This document shows, piece by piece, positions 22,701 through 30,718 of a DNA stretch of 44,101 nucleotides (within the stretch, counting starts at the first letter, position 1; each line of letters starts with the position of its first letter). The DNA is taken from positions 588 through 44,688 of the forward strand of contig CACZJZ010000025.1 in NCBI GenBank assembly GCA_902781655.1. The letters run 5' to 3'. The stretch comes from an uncultured Lachnospiraceae bacterium (GTDB taxonomy: Bacteria > Bacillota > Clostridia > Lachnospirales > Lachnospiraceae). A model generated the notes under the pieces. The model was given only the letters and a program-made list of their open reading frames with translations. It made no database searches and was not told where the DNA came from. The translations under genes were made by a program, and so were the position numbers.

Positions 22701-25420
22701 GGAAGAATGAGCAGGCAGCATCCCTTGAGCAGACGCTCATGGAATACACGGCAGCGCTGACGGAGGTCAGATCCTGCGGCCGCTCCGTGCTGCAGATGGT
22801 GGAGAGCGGCGAGTATGAAACGGCGGTCCGGATGCCGGAGCAGGAGCGGATTCTGTTTGACCAGGCGTTCTGCGCGAGCCTGACCGCCGGAGAAGCAGAC
22901 CGGTGCAGCGCACTTGCCGCCTCCCTGACAGAGGCGGCGGAGAAAGCGGGAAACCTGGCGCATCACCCGCTGCGCGCAGTGAAACTGCGCGGAACGGATG
23001 AGACAGAGACGCATGAGATAGGGACGGATGAGCCGGGAAAGCATGAGTCCAGGGCGGATGCGGCAGGAGCGGACGCGGCAGGGACGGATGTGGCTGGCAC
23101 GAATGAATCAGGAGAAGGATGGGCGGCCGCATCCTCGCTGGAGCCTGTCAGGAAGGCGGCGGCAGCCCTGAAGAGGACTGTCGATCCGCTGCAGAGTGCC
23201 GCGGAGGCGCTTTCCGGTGCGGTGGGCAGACCGGCGCCGGCGTCGATGGAGGAGGTCCGGACGCTGGCAGAGCTGGCGGACCTGCTTCTGTTCTGGAAGG
23301 ATCTTCCGCGCACATTCGCCCAGTCGGATCCGATCGAAGGACTGGTGACGGGTGTGCGGGAGCTGTGCGAACGGGTGCGGAAACGCGACGAGCGCCATGC
23401 CGCGCTCTCCGGCAATGCCGACAGCGGCGAGGGCTTCACGGACGGGTTCTTTACGGTGGACGCCGACGCCCTGAAGCTTGCGTGGGAGGAGGCAAACGGG
23501 AAGTTCATTCTGACAAAGACATCAGAGCAGAATCGGATTTTGCGTTCGATTCAGCAGTACTCGAGGGCGAAAATCAGCCGGGAGAGCGTGGAATCCATCC
23601 TTGCGGGGCTGATCGACTATCACCGGGAGGCCGCGGAGGCGGACCGGCTGATGACTGAGTACCGGGACAGACTGACCGGTCTGCTGAAGGGAAAGGAGAC
23701 GGACTGGAAGGCTCTCTCCGAGACGGCGGGCCGCGCGCTTGCGAATGCCCAGACGATGGATGCGGCATTCGGCAAAGAGATGCGCCTGACGTATGCGGCG
23801 GTGCCGGAGGTGACGGAAAAGGCGCAGGTACTGCAGGATGCGTGGAAGGCGGAGCAGGAGGCGCAGCAGGCACTGGAATCACTGCTGCCGCTCGAAAGAG
23901 GGGCGGAAGCACCCGGCCTTGCGGAGCTTGGAACACTCGCCGAAACGCTCGCCGATTCGCCGGAAATGCTGCGTCCATGGGCCGCCTGGCGCGGTGTCCG
24001 CGCAGAGGCGGAGTCGGCCGGCCTCATGCCGGTGATCCGGGCGCTGGAGGCAGGGCGAAAGCCGGAAGAAGTCAGAAAGGCCTACCGGGCCGGCCTTCTC
24101 ACCTCGCTCATCCGGGAGGCCGCGGCGGAGAGCCCTGTGCTGGCGTCCTACGAGCCGTCCTTCTATCAGGAGGAGGTCCGCCAGCTCGGCAAAATCCGGG
24201 ACGACCTGGTCAATCTCTCCAAGGTGGAGCTGTTCGGGAGAATCGCCGGGCAGAGCGGGAAGAGGCCGGAGGAGAGACCGGTGGTGTTCTCCGGGCCGTC
24301 AGCGGCAGTGGCCTGCTTCCCCGGCAGAAAGAATTGTTTTGACCGCGTGCTTCTGGCGGATGCGGATATCATGAGGACGAGGGAGGCGGCAGGGCTTCTG
24401 ACGCGCGGCAGACAGGCGATTCTGACGACGGGAACGGATCCGGAGGATATCGCGGAGGACAGCGTGTACAGGGACGCCCGCCGCGCCGGTGTGACGGAGC
24501 TTATTTTGTCTGATGCAGGCGGAGCGGGTAGCGCCGATGCGGCACTGCCGGACTGGGACAAGGCCGGCGAAGCGTTGGACCGGGTCCGTGAGATCCTGCT
24601 GGACAGAGACAGGACGGAAGCAGCGGAAAAGACAGAGGAAGAGGGAAAGACAGAGGAAGAGGGAAGGACAGAGGAAGAGGGAAGAACAGAGGAAGAAGGA
24701 AGGACAGAGGAAGAGGAAAGGACAGAGACAGAGGAAAAGACAGAGAGAAAGACGGAAGTTGTAGCCGGTGAAACGAATTTTGCAGGCAGGGGGACGCCGG
24801 AGAAACAGAGCCTCGGGGAAAGCGCGTCGGAAGAACATCCTCTTCCCCGCGTTGCGGTGCAGGGCGAGCCCTACCGCGCGGCAAAGCTGCCGGTGCAGCG
24901 GTTTACTACCGCGCAGTTTGTCATGCCGGAGAATGAGCCGATGATTCAGGAGGCCGTGATGGCGGTGCTCGCGGCGGAGGCGCCGATTTCGGAGACGCTT
25001 TTAATTCGGCGGGTGCTCGCTGCGTTCAGTCTGACCCGGATCGTGAGCAAGGAGAGAATCGTGATCAATCATATCCTTGCGGAGCAGCAGGTTCCGTTTA
25101 CGGTGGAGGCGGGGCAGAAGATATACTGGTCCGCCGTGGAGGGACCGGCAGACTACACCGGATTCCGCATCTCCGGCGGCGGGCAGAACCGCCGCGATGT
25201 GGGAGATGTGCCGGAGCGCGAGATGGAGAATGCGGTGCTGGCAGTCCTTCTGTCCGGGCAGGCGGTTGAGGAAGAGGTTCTGCTGAGCCGCGCTGCGGAG
25301 AATCTCGGCTATATGACCATGCGGGACAATGTCCACCGCGCCATTCTGCGCGGCATCGACGCCGCCGCACGGGAGGGATGGATCGAGAGGGACTCGAGAA
25401 ACCGCTGGATGATGCGGTGA
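19724..25420 (+). CDS. Giant DUF4011/DUF3320 helicase-like protein without ATPase motifs
   Basis: 1898 residues; AGGGAG 7 nt upstream of ATG. An acidic Gln/Glu-rich N-terminus is followed by a beta-rich domain (about 75-150), then a transglutaminase-like region with C335 (HAGSCLDLVILFASLLEAI) and H361 (SEGHLFAGLW). Next comes a DUF4011-like block (YRWIRQLLALQADNPLIDQK; EAPLILVPVDLQRQ). Where SF1 helicases of this type have GPPGTGKS, about residue 910 reads RGTKEEQARILAALI, with no GKS/T. At the Walker B position (about 1539) it reads FDRVLLADADIM rather than VxFDEAS. Most of the second helicase half is absent; a Glu/Thr-rich 18-bp repeat precedes a C-terminal DUF3320-like domain (about 1725-1898). 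It probably cannot hydrolyse ATP. Family assignment is from recognised sequence style, not a search. Confidence 0.7.
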   Translation: MANSEDRKDSVIMDEIDEKERSGQTEQSEQTKQAEQGDECADQTTEQTEKPAGQETPEGGLRIQLDAMRAMSLPLLTAGYPLIRQIVLENQGKAAVTGLRLRVVSPEGFFQPWERDLPAIPADTALPAEIPALVFDAQKMAELTEPAAGFIRAEVVSGGAGDKGNETIRAESASGDANVTGNGAARVESVSGDTNGTGTGTIRSKSAFGGTGNAEAADEKVLCAAEAEVTYYPFQYWTGAGEYPELLASFLTPDRPALAGIISRAGELLRTWTGDGTMDGYQSGDQDRVIRQASALYVAVRDHGIRYIHSAPGLGEVPQPVQFAEVTLQEHAGSCLDLVILFASLLEAIHLHPFILQSEGHLFAGLWLNETAFMPSVTVGSEKAARELNKGIGAAVMFETTLVTKAGTNFELARRTAEMEARDPARPVTVLYDISSIRADGIRPLPLRSVSVDEQPEEEAADRQAAERDAADGQRDEKPYADDRVVGSRGTERRDAGDWIPESNDTGSGLKKNGAAASRDAENRDTGSSAAGNKDEDSTGKNSERYSAGDDPAGNYDAGNRDPEETSAGEHAAARNGEKREKGGTETDLSAPVSETAVPERAYRWIRQLLALQADNPLIDQKQETILPILMPTADGLLAPLAGGKAFALYPGQEEWRTGQAADADEAMSDPGAGRSQVVAELTSCRVRTSLDGDELARAAAELTGERDAQLREHAENPLYLVLGRLRWFEPDKPDRPHEAPLILVPVDLQRQESGRNAGYALRLRSQRLMVNGVLLTMLRDTFGMQPTGDDTWKSASDSDAVRALLDKIRTAVLNMKQWKVTDCAYLCALPYASYLRAADLDAHLSDLHRNGLIAALADGRMPSGAAEDFRRRAGQVPEERVLLPMRLEAGQRYALRAAAGGLNFAARGTKEEQARILAALITGSLADRSRVLLVSERQETLQQVQVLLQKLGLDSLIRRLEPEDGDQSTARAEAAVFAGGLEPYQGSGAYKRKNEQAASLEQTLMEYTAALTEVRSCGRSVLQMVESGEYETAVRMPEQERILFDQAFCASLTAGEADRCSALAASLTEAAEKAGNLAHHPLRAVKLRGTDETETHEIGTDEPGKHESRADAAGADAAGTDVAGTNESGEGWAAASSLEPVRKAAAALKRTVDPLQSAAEALSGAVGRPAPASMEEVRTLAELADLLLFWKDLPRTFAQSDPIEGLVTGVRELCERVRKRDERHAALSGNADSGEGFTDGFFTVDADALKLAWEEANGKFILTKTSEQNRILRSIQQYSRAKISRESVESILAGLIDYHREAAEADRLMTEYRDRLTGLLKGKETDWKALSETAGRALANAQTMDAAFGKEMRLTYAAVPEVTEKAQVLQDAWKAEQEAQQALESLLPLERGAEAPGLAELGTLAETLADSPEMLRPWAAWRGVRAEAESAGLMPVIRALEAGRKPEEVRKAYRAGLLTSLIREAAAESPVLASYEPSFYQEEVRQLGKIRDDLVNLSKVELFGRIAGQSGKRPEERPVVFSGPSAAVACFPGRKNCFDRVLLADADIMRTREAAGLLTRGRQAILTTGTDPEDIAEDSVYRDARRAGVTELILSDAGGAGSADAALPDWDKAGEALDRVREILLDRDRTEAAEKTEEEGKTEEEGRTEEEGRTEEEGRTEEEERTETEEKTERKTEVVAGETNFAGRGTPEKQSLGESASEEHPLPRVAVQGEPYRAAKLPVQRFTTAQFVMPENEPMIQEAVMAVLAAEAPISETLLIRRVLAAFSLTRIVSKERIVINHILAEQQVPFTVEAGQKIYWSAVEGPADYTGFRISGGGQNRRDVGDVPEREMENAVLAVLLSGQAVEEEVLLSRAAENLGYMTMRDNVHRAILRGIDAAAREGWIERDSRNRWMMR
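20180..20332 (+). repeat. 51-bp in-frame tandem repeat in the helicase-like gene
   Basis: Three 17-residue units (starts 20180, 20231, 20282) and a partial fourth, of the form AESASGDANVTGNGAAR. They lie between the N-terminal beta domain and the transglutaminase-like region and look like a flexible spacer. Confidence 0.8.
24631..24720 (+). repeat. 18-bp in-frame tandem repeat in the helicase-like gene
   Basis: Five 18-bp units of GACAGAGGAAGAGGGAAG, coding for repeated TEEEGR/K, just before the DUF3320-like domain. Two units are identical, so copy number may vary between strains. Confidence 0.9.
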
Positions 25421-25440
25421 GGATGCGGCGCGTTTCCGGT

Positions 25441-25514
25441 CCGTATGGCGAGGCCATGCCTGCAGCCAACGGGCGTAATACCATATGGTGAAGTCATGCC
25501 TTCAGCCGACGGGC
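25441..25514. repeat. Imperfect 34-bp direct repeat
   Basis: Units at 25441-25474 and 25481-25514 share the pattern CCRTATGGYGARGYCATGCC and end in CAGCCRACGGGC, with about seven differences. They lie in the 287-bp gap between the helicase-like gene and the ECF transporter genes. No known riboswitch motif was recognised in that gap. Confidence 0.6.
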
Positions 25515-25707
25515 ACAAGAACGATGTAATAGGCGGACTCAGAAAATTCAGGAAGGCAGGCGCAGAAAAAGGTGCGCAAGGAGAGCGTAGAAATGATCAC
25601 ATCAATTCTCAATTATTCCTACTTGAAAAATAGGAAATCTTGCTTCCGCTGCGGTACTGTGATAAAGTTGACGTGTTTCTGATTTTGTCTCTTATGAGGA
25701 GGTCAAC

Positions 25708-26262
25708 ATGAAGAAGAAATTCGGTATCAGAGAAGTGGTCGCAATCGGCATCGGGACGGCACTGTTTGTGGTCCTGACTGAGGTTCAGATTCCGCTGGGA
25801 TTTGTTCCGAACACGTCGCTGCAGCCCAGAATGGCTGTCCTGGCGTTCCTGTCCGCGATCTTCGGACCGATCGTCGGCGCGGTGATCGGCATTCTCGGCC
25901 ATGCGCTGGGAGACGCGCTGTTCTATGGCTCGGTGTGGTGGAGCTGGGTCTTCCCGGAAGCAATCGTCGGCGCAGGAATCGGTGCGTTTGCGAAGAAGTT
26001 TGCTGTCCGTGAGGGCGGTTTTGGCGGGAAGAATATCTTCCTGTTCAACGTCGTGCAGGTTGTCGCCAATGCGGTCGCATGGATTCTCGCAGCTCCGGTG
26101 CTGGATATAGTCGTCTATGCGGAGCCTGCGAATAAGGTATTCGTCCAGGGCGCGTTCGCATTCCTCGGCAATATCATCATCGTCGGCATCCTGGGGTCGC
26201 TGCTGCTTGCGGCATATTCCAGAATCGCCGGCCAGTCCTCCAGCCTGAAGAAGGAAGACTGA
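25708..26262 (+). CDS. ECF transporter S component, UPF0397 family
   Basis: 184-residue membrane protein with five or six hydrophobic segments, matching the UPF0397 family of substrate-binding (S) components of energy-coupling-factor vitamin importers. Typical stretches are GIREVVAIGIGTALFVVL, LAFLSAIFGPIVGAVIGILG and GSVWWSWVFPEAIVGAGIG. GAGGAGG lies 7 nt upstream of the ATG. It is followed by a fused double ATPase and an EcfT protein, so the three genes encode one transporter. Automated annotation often links the family to riboflavin or thiamine precursors, but the substrate cannot be set from sequence here. Confidence 0.88.
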   Translation: MKKKFGIREVVAIGIGTALFVVLTEVQIPLGFVPNTSLQPRMAVLAFLSAIFGPIVGAVIGILGHALGDALFYGSVWWSWVFPEAIVGAGIGAFAKKFAVREGGFGGKNIFLFNVVQVVANAVAWILAAPVLDIVVYAEPANKVFVQGAFAFLGNIIIVGILGSLLLAAYSRIAGQSSSLKKED

Positions 26263-26286
26263 CATTTCACAATGTTTCGGCGCTGG

Positions 26287-26332
26287 CGCCGGAGCCGCCG
26301 CGATTTCTGCGGTATGAAGGCTCCGGCGTTTT
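26287..26332 (+). terminator. Hairpin with T-run between S component and ATPase genes
   Basis: A 10-bp stem CGCCGGAGCC (26287-26296) with GGCTCCGGCG (26319-26328), followed by TTTT. Its place inside an apparent transporter operon suggests partial termination, giving more S component than ATPase/EcfT. Confidence 0.6.
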
Positions 26333-26415
26333 CGCTGTTTATAGACAGGTTCCCGGCAGCATGAAAGACTGACAGAGCCTTTGTGTCGGAGCTAGAAGTC
26401 CGGCAAGGAGATCAC

Positions 26416-28221
26416 GTGGACCCCATCATTTCATTCAAGGATTTTTCCTTTCAGTACCGTTCCCAGCAGGAGCCGTCGCTCAGCCATATCAATCTGAACA
26501 TCTATCCCGGCGAGAAGATCCTCATCACCGGACCGTCGGGCTGCGGCAAGTCTACGCTTGCCCACTGCATTAACGCACTCAATCCCTGCTCCTTTTCCGG
26601 CAAAACGAGTGGAAGCCTTCTGGTGGACGGTGTCGTCCCGGAAAAGGAGGGCGTGTTCGGCATGAGCAAGCGGGTCGGCACGGTGCTGCAGGACACCAAC
26701 GGACAGTTTATCGGACTCACGGTGGCGGAGGATCTGGCCTTTGCGCTGGAGAACGACGCCACGCCGCAGGATGAAATGTTCCGCAAGGTGGACCGCGTCG
26801 CGGACATCGTCGACATGAAGCATTTTCTGCGGCATTCTCCGTCCGCCCTGTCCGGCGGGCAGAAGCAGCGCGTCTCCATGGGCGGCGTCCTGGTGGACGA
26901 CGTGAAGATTCTACTGTTCGACGAGCCGCTTGCCAACCTGGACCCGGCGACCGGAAAGAACACCATCGCCCTGATCGACGACATCTGCCGCCGCGAGGAT
27001 GTGACCGTCGTGATCATCGAGCACCGCGTGGAGGATGTTCTGTACCGCGATGTGGATCGGATAGTGGTCGTGGACGACGGCAAAATCGTGGCTGACGACC
27101 ATCCCGACCGGCTGCTGTGCACGGATGTGCTGTCCCGCACCGGCGTCCGGGAGCCGCTTTATGTGACCGCAGTCAAGCATGCGGGCTGCACCATCGATCC
27201 GGCGGATCATCCGCAGCACATCGAAAGCATGAATCTTGCGCCGTATCAGGACAAAATCCGCGCCTGGTTCGCGACCACGACGCTGCCGGTGCGGGAAAAT
27301 CACGCGCCTTATGCGCTGGAGGTGGAAAATCTGTCGTTTGCCTACGACCCGGAGGAACCGGTGCTCCAGAACATCAGCTTCCGGATCCGGAAGGGAGAGA
27401 TGGTGTCCGTGGTCGGCAAGAACGGCGCCGGCAAATCAACCCTGGCCTCTCTGATTCTCGGGTTTTATCAGCCGCAGAGCGGCAAAATCCTTCTGAACGG
27501 GGAGGACATCTCGCCGCTGTCCGTCCGGGAGCGCGGGGAAAGAATCGGTCTGGTAATGCAGTCTCCGGAGCAGATGATCAGCAAACCGATGATCGCGGAG
27601 GAGGTGGGACTCGGGCTCCAGGTCCGCGGCGTTCCCGCGGATGAGATTGAGCGGAGAGTGAATGATACCCTCCGGATCTGCGGCCTGTATCCGATGAGGC
27701 ACTGGCCGGTTTCGGCACTGAGCTTCGGCCAGAAGAAGCGCGTCTCGATCGCCTCCATTCTCGTGCTCAATCCGGAGATCATCATTCTGGATGAACCCAC
27801 GGCGGGACAGGATTTCCGGCATTACACCGAAATCATGGAATTCCTCCGGAAACTGAACCGCGAACTCGGGCTGACCATCATCATGATCACGCACGACATG
27901 CATCTGATGCTGGAGTACACGGACCGGGCGATCGTACTGGCCGACGGTCAGCTCCTGACCGACGACACGCCGGCACGGGTTTTGACAAACGAGTCCGTGT
28001 CGGACCGGGCGTATCTGAAGAAGACCTCGCTGTATGATCTGGCGGTGAAGTGCGGCTTCGACAGACCGGATGAGTTTGTGGACCGGTTCATCGCGTTCGA
28101 GCGGGAACAGAGGGATGCGGGGATCTTGCACGGGAATGGCGCAGAGATCGGCGCTTTCAACGGAGCTGAAGCGCGGCGGGAAAAAGACACTGCAGAAGAA
28201 ACGGCAGGGGGTATAGCATGA
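26416..28221 (+). CDS. ECF transporter fused double ATPase (EcfA-EcfA' type)
   Basis: 601-residue cytoplasmic protein with two ABC ATPase domains in one chain, powering the ECF transporter. Domain 1 (about 1-240): Walker A GPSGCGKST (39-47), signature LSGGQKQRVSMGG, Walker B ILLFDEPLANLD. Domain 2 (about 295-530): Walker A GKNGAGKST, degenerate signature LSFGQKKRVSIAS, Walker B IIILDEPTAGQD. Both sites therefore look competent. GTG was chosen as start because AAGGAG lies 5 nt upstream; an earlier in-frame GTG at 26383 has no such site. Its stop overlaps the next start as ATGA, implying coupled translation with EcfT. Confidence 0.93.
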   Translation: MDPIISFKDFSFQYRSQQEPSLSHINLNIYPGEKILITGPSGCGKSTLAHCINALNPCSFSGKTSGSLLVDGVVPEKEGVFGMSKRVGTVLQDTNGQFIGLTVAEDLAFALENDATPQDEMFRKVDRVADIVDMKHFLRHSPSALSGGQKQRVSMGGVLVDDVKILLFDEPLANLDPATGKNTIALIDDICRREDVTVVIIEHRVEDVLYRDVDRIVVVDDGKIVADDHPDRLLCTDVLSRTGVREPLYVTAVKHAGCTIDPADHPQHIESMNLAPYQDKIRAWFATTTLPVRENHAPYALEVENLSFAYDPEEPVLQNISFRIRKGEMVSVVGKNGAGKSTLASLILGFYQPQSGKILLNGEDISPLSVRERGERIGLVMQSPEQMISKPMIAEEVGLGLQVRGVPADEIERRVNDTLRICGLYPMRHWPVSALSFGQKKRVSIASILVLNPEIIILDEPTAGQDFRHYTEIMEFLRKLNRELGLTIIMITHDMHLMLEYTDRAIVLADGQLLTDDTPARVLTNESVSDRAYLKKTSLYDLAVKCGFDRPDEFVDRFIAFEREQRDAGILHGNGAEIGAFNGAEARREKDTAEETAGGIA

Positions 28222-29045
28222 ACAGACTGCTGAGTTATGAGGAAAAGGACACATGGCTGCATCATCTGTCGGGCATCACCAAGCTGATCTTTTTCATTGT
28301 GTGGTGCTTCACGTCGGCGCTCACCTATGACACGCGGGTGCTCCTCGTGATGATTGCTATCAGCGCCGCGCTCTATGTGATGTCGAAGACGGAGTGGAGA
28401 CAGGTAAGTACCGTGTTCAAGTTTGTTATGTTCTTCATGGTGGTCAACCTGGTGGCGATCTTCCTCTTTTCGCCCTACCAGGGGACGGAGATTTACGGCA
28501 CGAAGACGGTGCTCGCACCGCTGTTTCCGGGACATGCCATCACCCGGGAGGAGCTGTTCTACCTGTTCAATGTGCTGATCAAGTATTTTACGGTCGTGCC
28601 GTCTGTCTTCATCTTCATGGTGACCACGGACCCGAGTGAATTCGCCGCTTCCATGAATCACATCGGTATCCCGTACACAGGAGCCTATTCCGTGTCGCTC
28701 GCGCTCCGCTACATCCCGGATGTGCAGGCGGATTATCACCGCATCCGGAACGCGCAGGAGGCGCGGGGCATTGAGATGAGCTCCAAGGCAAAACTCACGG
28801 ACCGCATCCGGCGCACGTCGAGCATCATCTTTCCGCTGCTGTTCTCGGCCATGGAGCACATCGACGTGGTAAGCAATGCCATGGAGCTGCGCGGATTCGG
28901 CAAGAAGAAAAGGCGCACATGGTACGCCTACCGGAAGATGAAGCGGGCGGACGTGGCTGTTCTGATTCTGACAGCGGTGTTCAGCGCCGCGGCGCTGGTG
29001 ATCACCTTTGCGGACGGAAACCGTTTCTGGAATCCGTGGGTATGA
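28218..29045 (+). CDS. ECF transporter transmembrane protein EcfT
   Basis: 275-residue integral membrane protein of the CbiQ/EcfT family that couples the ATPases to the S component. Hydrophobic segments lie near 20-35, 40-55, 70-90, 115-135 and 240-260. The two Ala/Glu-Arg-Gly coupling motifs are present: NAQEARGIEM (about 178) and AMELRGFGKK (about 222). The gene overlaps the ATPase gene by four bases and ends just before a strong terminator, closing the transporter operon. Confidence 0.92.
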   Translation: MNRLLSYEEKDTWLHHLSGITKLIFFIVWCFTSALTYDTRVLLVMIAISAALYVMSKTEWRQVSTVFKFVMFFMVVNLVAIFLFSPYQGTEIYGTKTVLAPLFPGHAITREELFYLFNVLIKYFTVVPSVFIFMVTTDPSEFAASMNHIGIPYTGAYSVSLALRYIPDVQADYHRIRNAQEARGIEMSSKAKLTDRIRRTSSIIFPLLFSAMEHIDVVSNAMELRGFGKKKRRTWYAYRKMKRADVAVLILTAVFSAAALVITFADGNRFWNPWV

Positions 29046-29048
29046 GAA

Positions 29049-29100
29049 AAACAAACGGCAGCAGGTCTGCGGAGGTGCAGATCTGCTGCCGTTTGTTTTT
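29049..29100 (+). terminator. Intrinsic terminator of the ECF transporter operon
   Basis: 22-bp stem (29049-29070 with 29077-29098, one G-T wobble), loop GGAGGT, and TTTTT at the 3' end. Directly follows the EcfT stop codon. Confidence 0.92.
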
Positions 29101-29185
29101 CCTGGTTTCTGAGAGGAGAGCAGACATCCGTGAAACAAGTGATCGCAGCCGCACAGGACCGCCGCGGCCGCTGATTTAGCCGTCC

Positions 29186-30335
29186 TCAGAATACTTCAAT
29201 CTCCGAGCAGCAGGTGATGTTCTTCCTGTTGCTGCCGCGGTAGGAGGAGCCGAGGATGATCCAGAAGCGGTCCACGACGGCATCGACGCGGATGTACTGG
29301 GATCCGGTAGCTCTTGTTCGCGGCGTCGAGCCGGAGGGTGACGCGCTTCATGCGGTTATAAGCCTGGAAGGTGTCCTCATCCTTCTGATTGCCGTTGTAG
29401 ATCACAATGTAGTGGACATACTGCTTTTTCGTGATGTTGACGTAGATGCGCTTGTCCGAGCCATTGTCGGATTCGCCCTCCGCCCAGGCGGTTGTCGGAT
29501 CGCCGTCCATCAGGTGAAGATCCGTAAAGGTGCTGTGCGGATCAGCGTCCTCGTGATCCACCCTTTTTCCGTCATCTCCGAGGATGGAACTCGCGTTAAA
29601 ATCGGAGACGGGGACCGGTGGGTAAGCGCCGATATCCTCCATCTTTTCTGCGGCCGTGAGGCGCGGATGATGGATGCCGAGCGCCGAAGCCAGCGGTCCG
29701 AGGCCGGTGGAGAAGGAGAAAATAATGAAAATCACGGCGGCGAGGACGGCGATGCGGAAGAGATTCCGCACCCGGTCGAGAAAGCGCCGCAGGTGTTCCG
29801 CGCGCCGCCAGAAGGTATTCATCGGCTGAACGAGGTCGGATTCCATCCGGGAGAGCCAGCTGTCAAAGGACGATAGCCGTTCCTGTGCCGGCAGTCCGGA
29901 CTCGAGTGCCTGATACTGCGCTGAGAGCTCTTTGAATTTTGCCGCGAGACCGAGGGTCCGCACATAGCCGACCGTGCCCCGATCCGCCGCGGCGCCCGGG
30001 ATCTCGCTGATGATTTTGACGGCGCGGTAGAAGAGAATGAGCCAGTCGAGCTCACAGATGAGCCGCAGGCGTTCGTCGAGACCGGCGAAGGCGGGCTCCA
30101 CCTCCTTGCGGAAATAACCGGTGATTTCCTGAGCACTCACCGTTGTGCGCTCGATGTTCTTCTGCTCGAGTGAGATATTGAAGGAGAAGGGGAGGTCCCA
30201 GAGGCCAGCGACGGCCTTCTTCTGCGCCTTCTCAATGGCCGCGCGGGCTGCCTCGGCGGCGCTTGCATCCCGGATCGGTTCGGCGCCGGAGGTGCGGAAC
30301 CAGGTCTGGGCAATCAGATCGTCCAACTGATGCAT
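29186..30335 (-). CDS. Single-pass protein with C-terminal discoidin-type domain, late frameshift
   Basis: Membrane protein of about 383 residues. The first 190 are helical and cytoplasmic, then a membrane helix (LFRIAVLAAVIFIIFSF, about 192-208), then an outside domain resembling the F5/8-discoidin or NADase-type glycan-binding fold (LHLMDGDPTTAWAEGESDNG, IYVNITKKQYVHYIVIYNGN). After residue about 345 the given frame becomes Arg/Pro-rich nonsense ending at 29196. Another frame instead reads YIRVDAVVDRFWIILGSSYR and ends CSEIEVF at 29186, the expected final strands. The switch falls at the GGG of 29299-29301; removing one G restores the frame. The start has CAGGAG 8 nt upstream. Function unknown; surface sugar binding is plausible. 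Confidence 0.7.
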
Positions 30336-30718
30336 AAATACTGCTCCTGCCGCGGACTTCCGCGGCGTTTATGTAAAGGTGGCCTTCCATCATCTGATGC
30401 GAAGCACGAGATGATGGCGGAGCCGCTGTATCAGGCAGGGCAGATGTCATCGGCTCGGCCCGATATTTAGGATTCATCATGCGAATAGGCGCTGCGGCGC
30501 AGCTCGTCATTCCCGCCGCACTGCCGTTTCCGCCCGTTCCGCATCACATCAACTGCGAAATTATATAAGAAATAGCGGAAAAAGGAAAGAGCAGGGCGGG
30601 AGAACCGGCGATGAGTTGTATAGGCAGGGCGGGAGCCTGCGATGAATTGCCGGGCGGGGCCTGCGTAAAATCAGGCAGGCCGGATGGCGGGTAGAGCATA
30701 GCGACGTTCTGCGATCTA
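30336..30718. other. Intergenic region with short repeats, no gene seen
   Basis: 383 bp between the two minus-strand genes. A CCGCGG-ACTT-CCGCGG hairpin (30350-30365) lies in the leader of the discoidin gene. At 30591 and 30624 an imperfect 33-bp direct repeat begins GCAGGGCGGGAG and contains GCGATGARTTG. Open frames here have no ribosome site or recognisable domain. Confidence 0.5.

Noticed and set aside
25421-25707. FMN or thiamine riboswitch before the ECF transporter
   Set aside because: The conserved FMN (RFN) and TPP core motifs are not present on reading the sequence.
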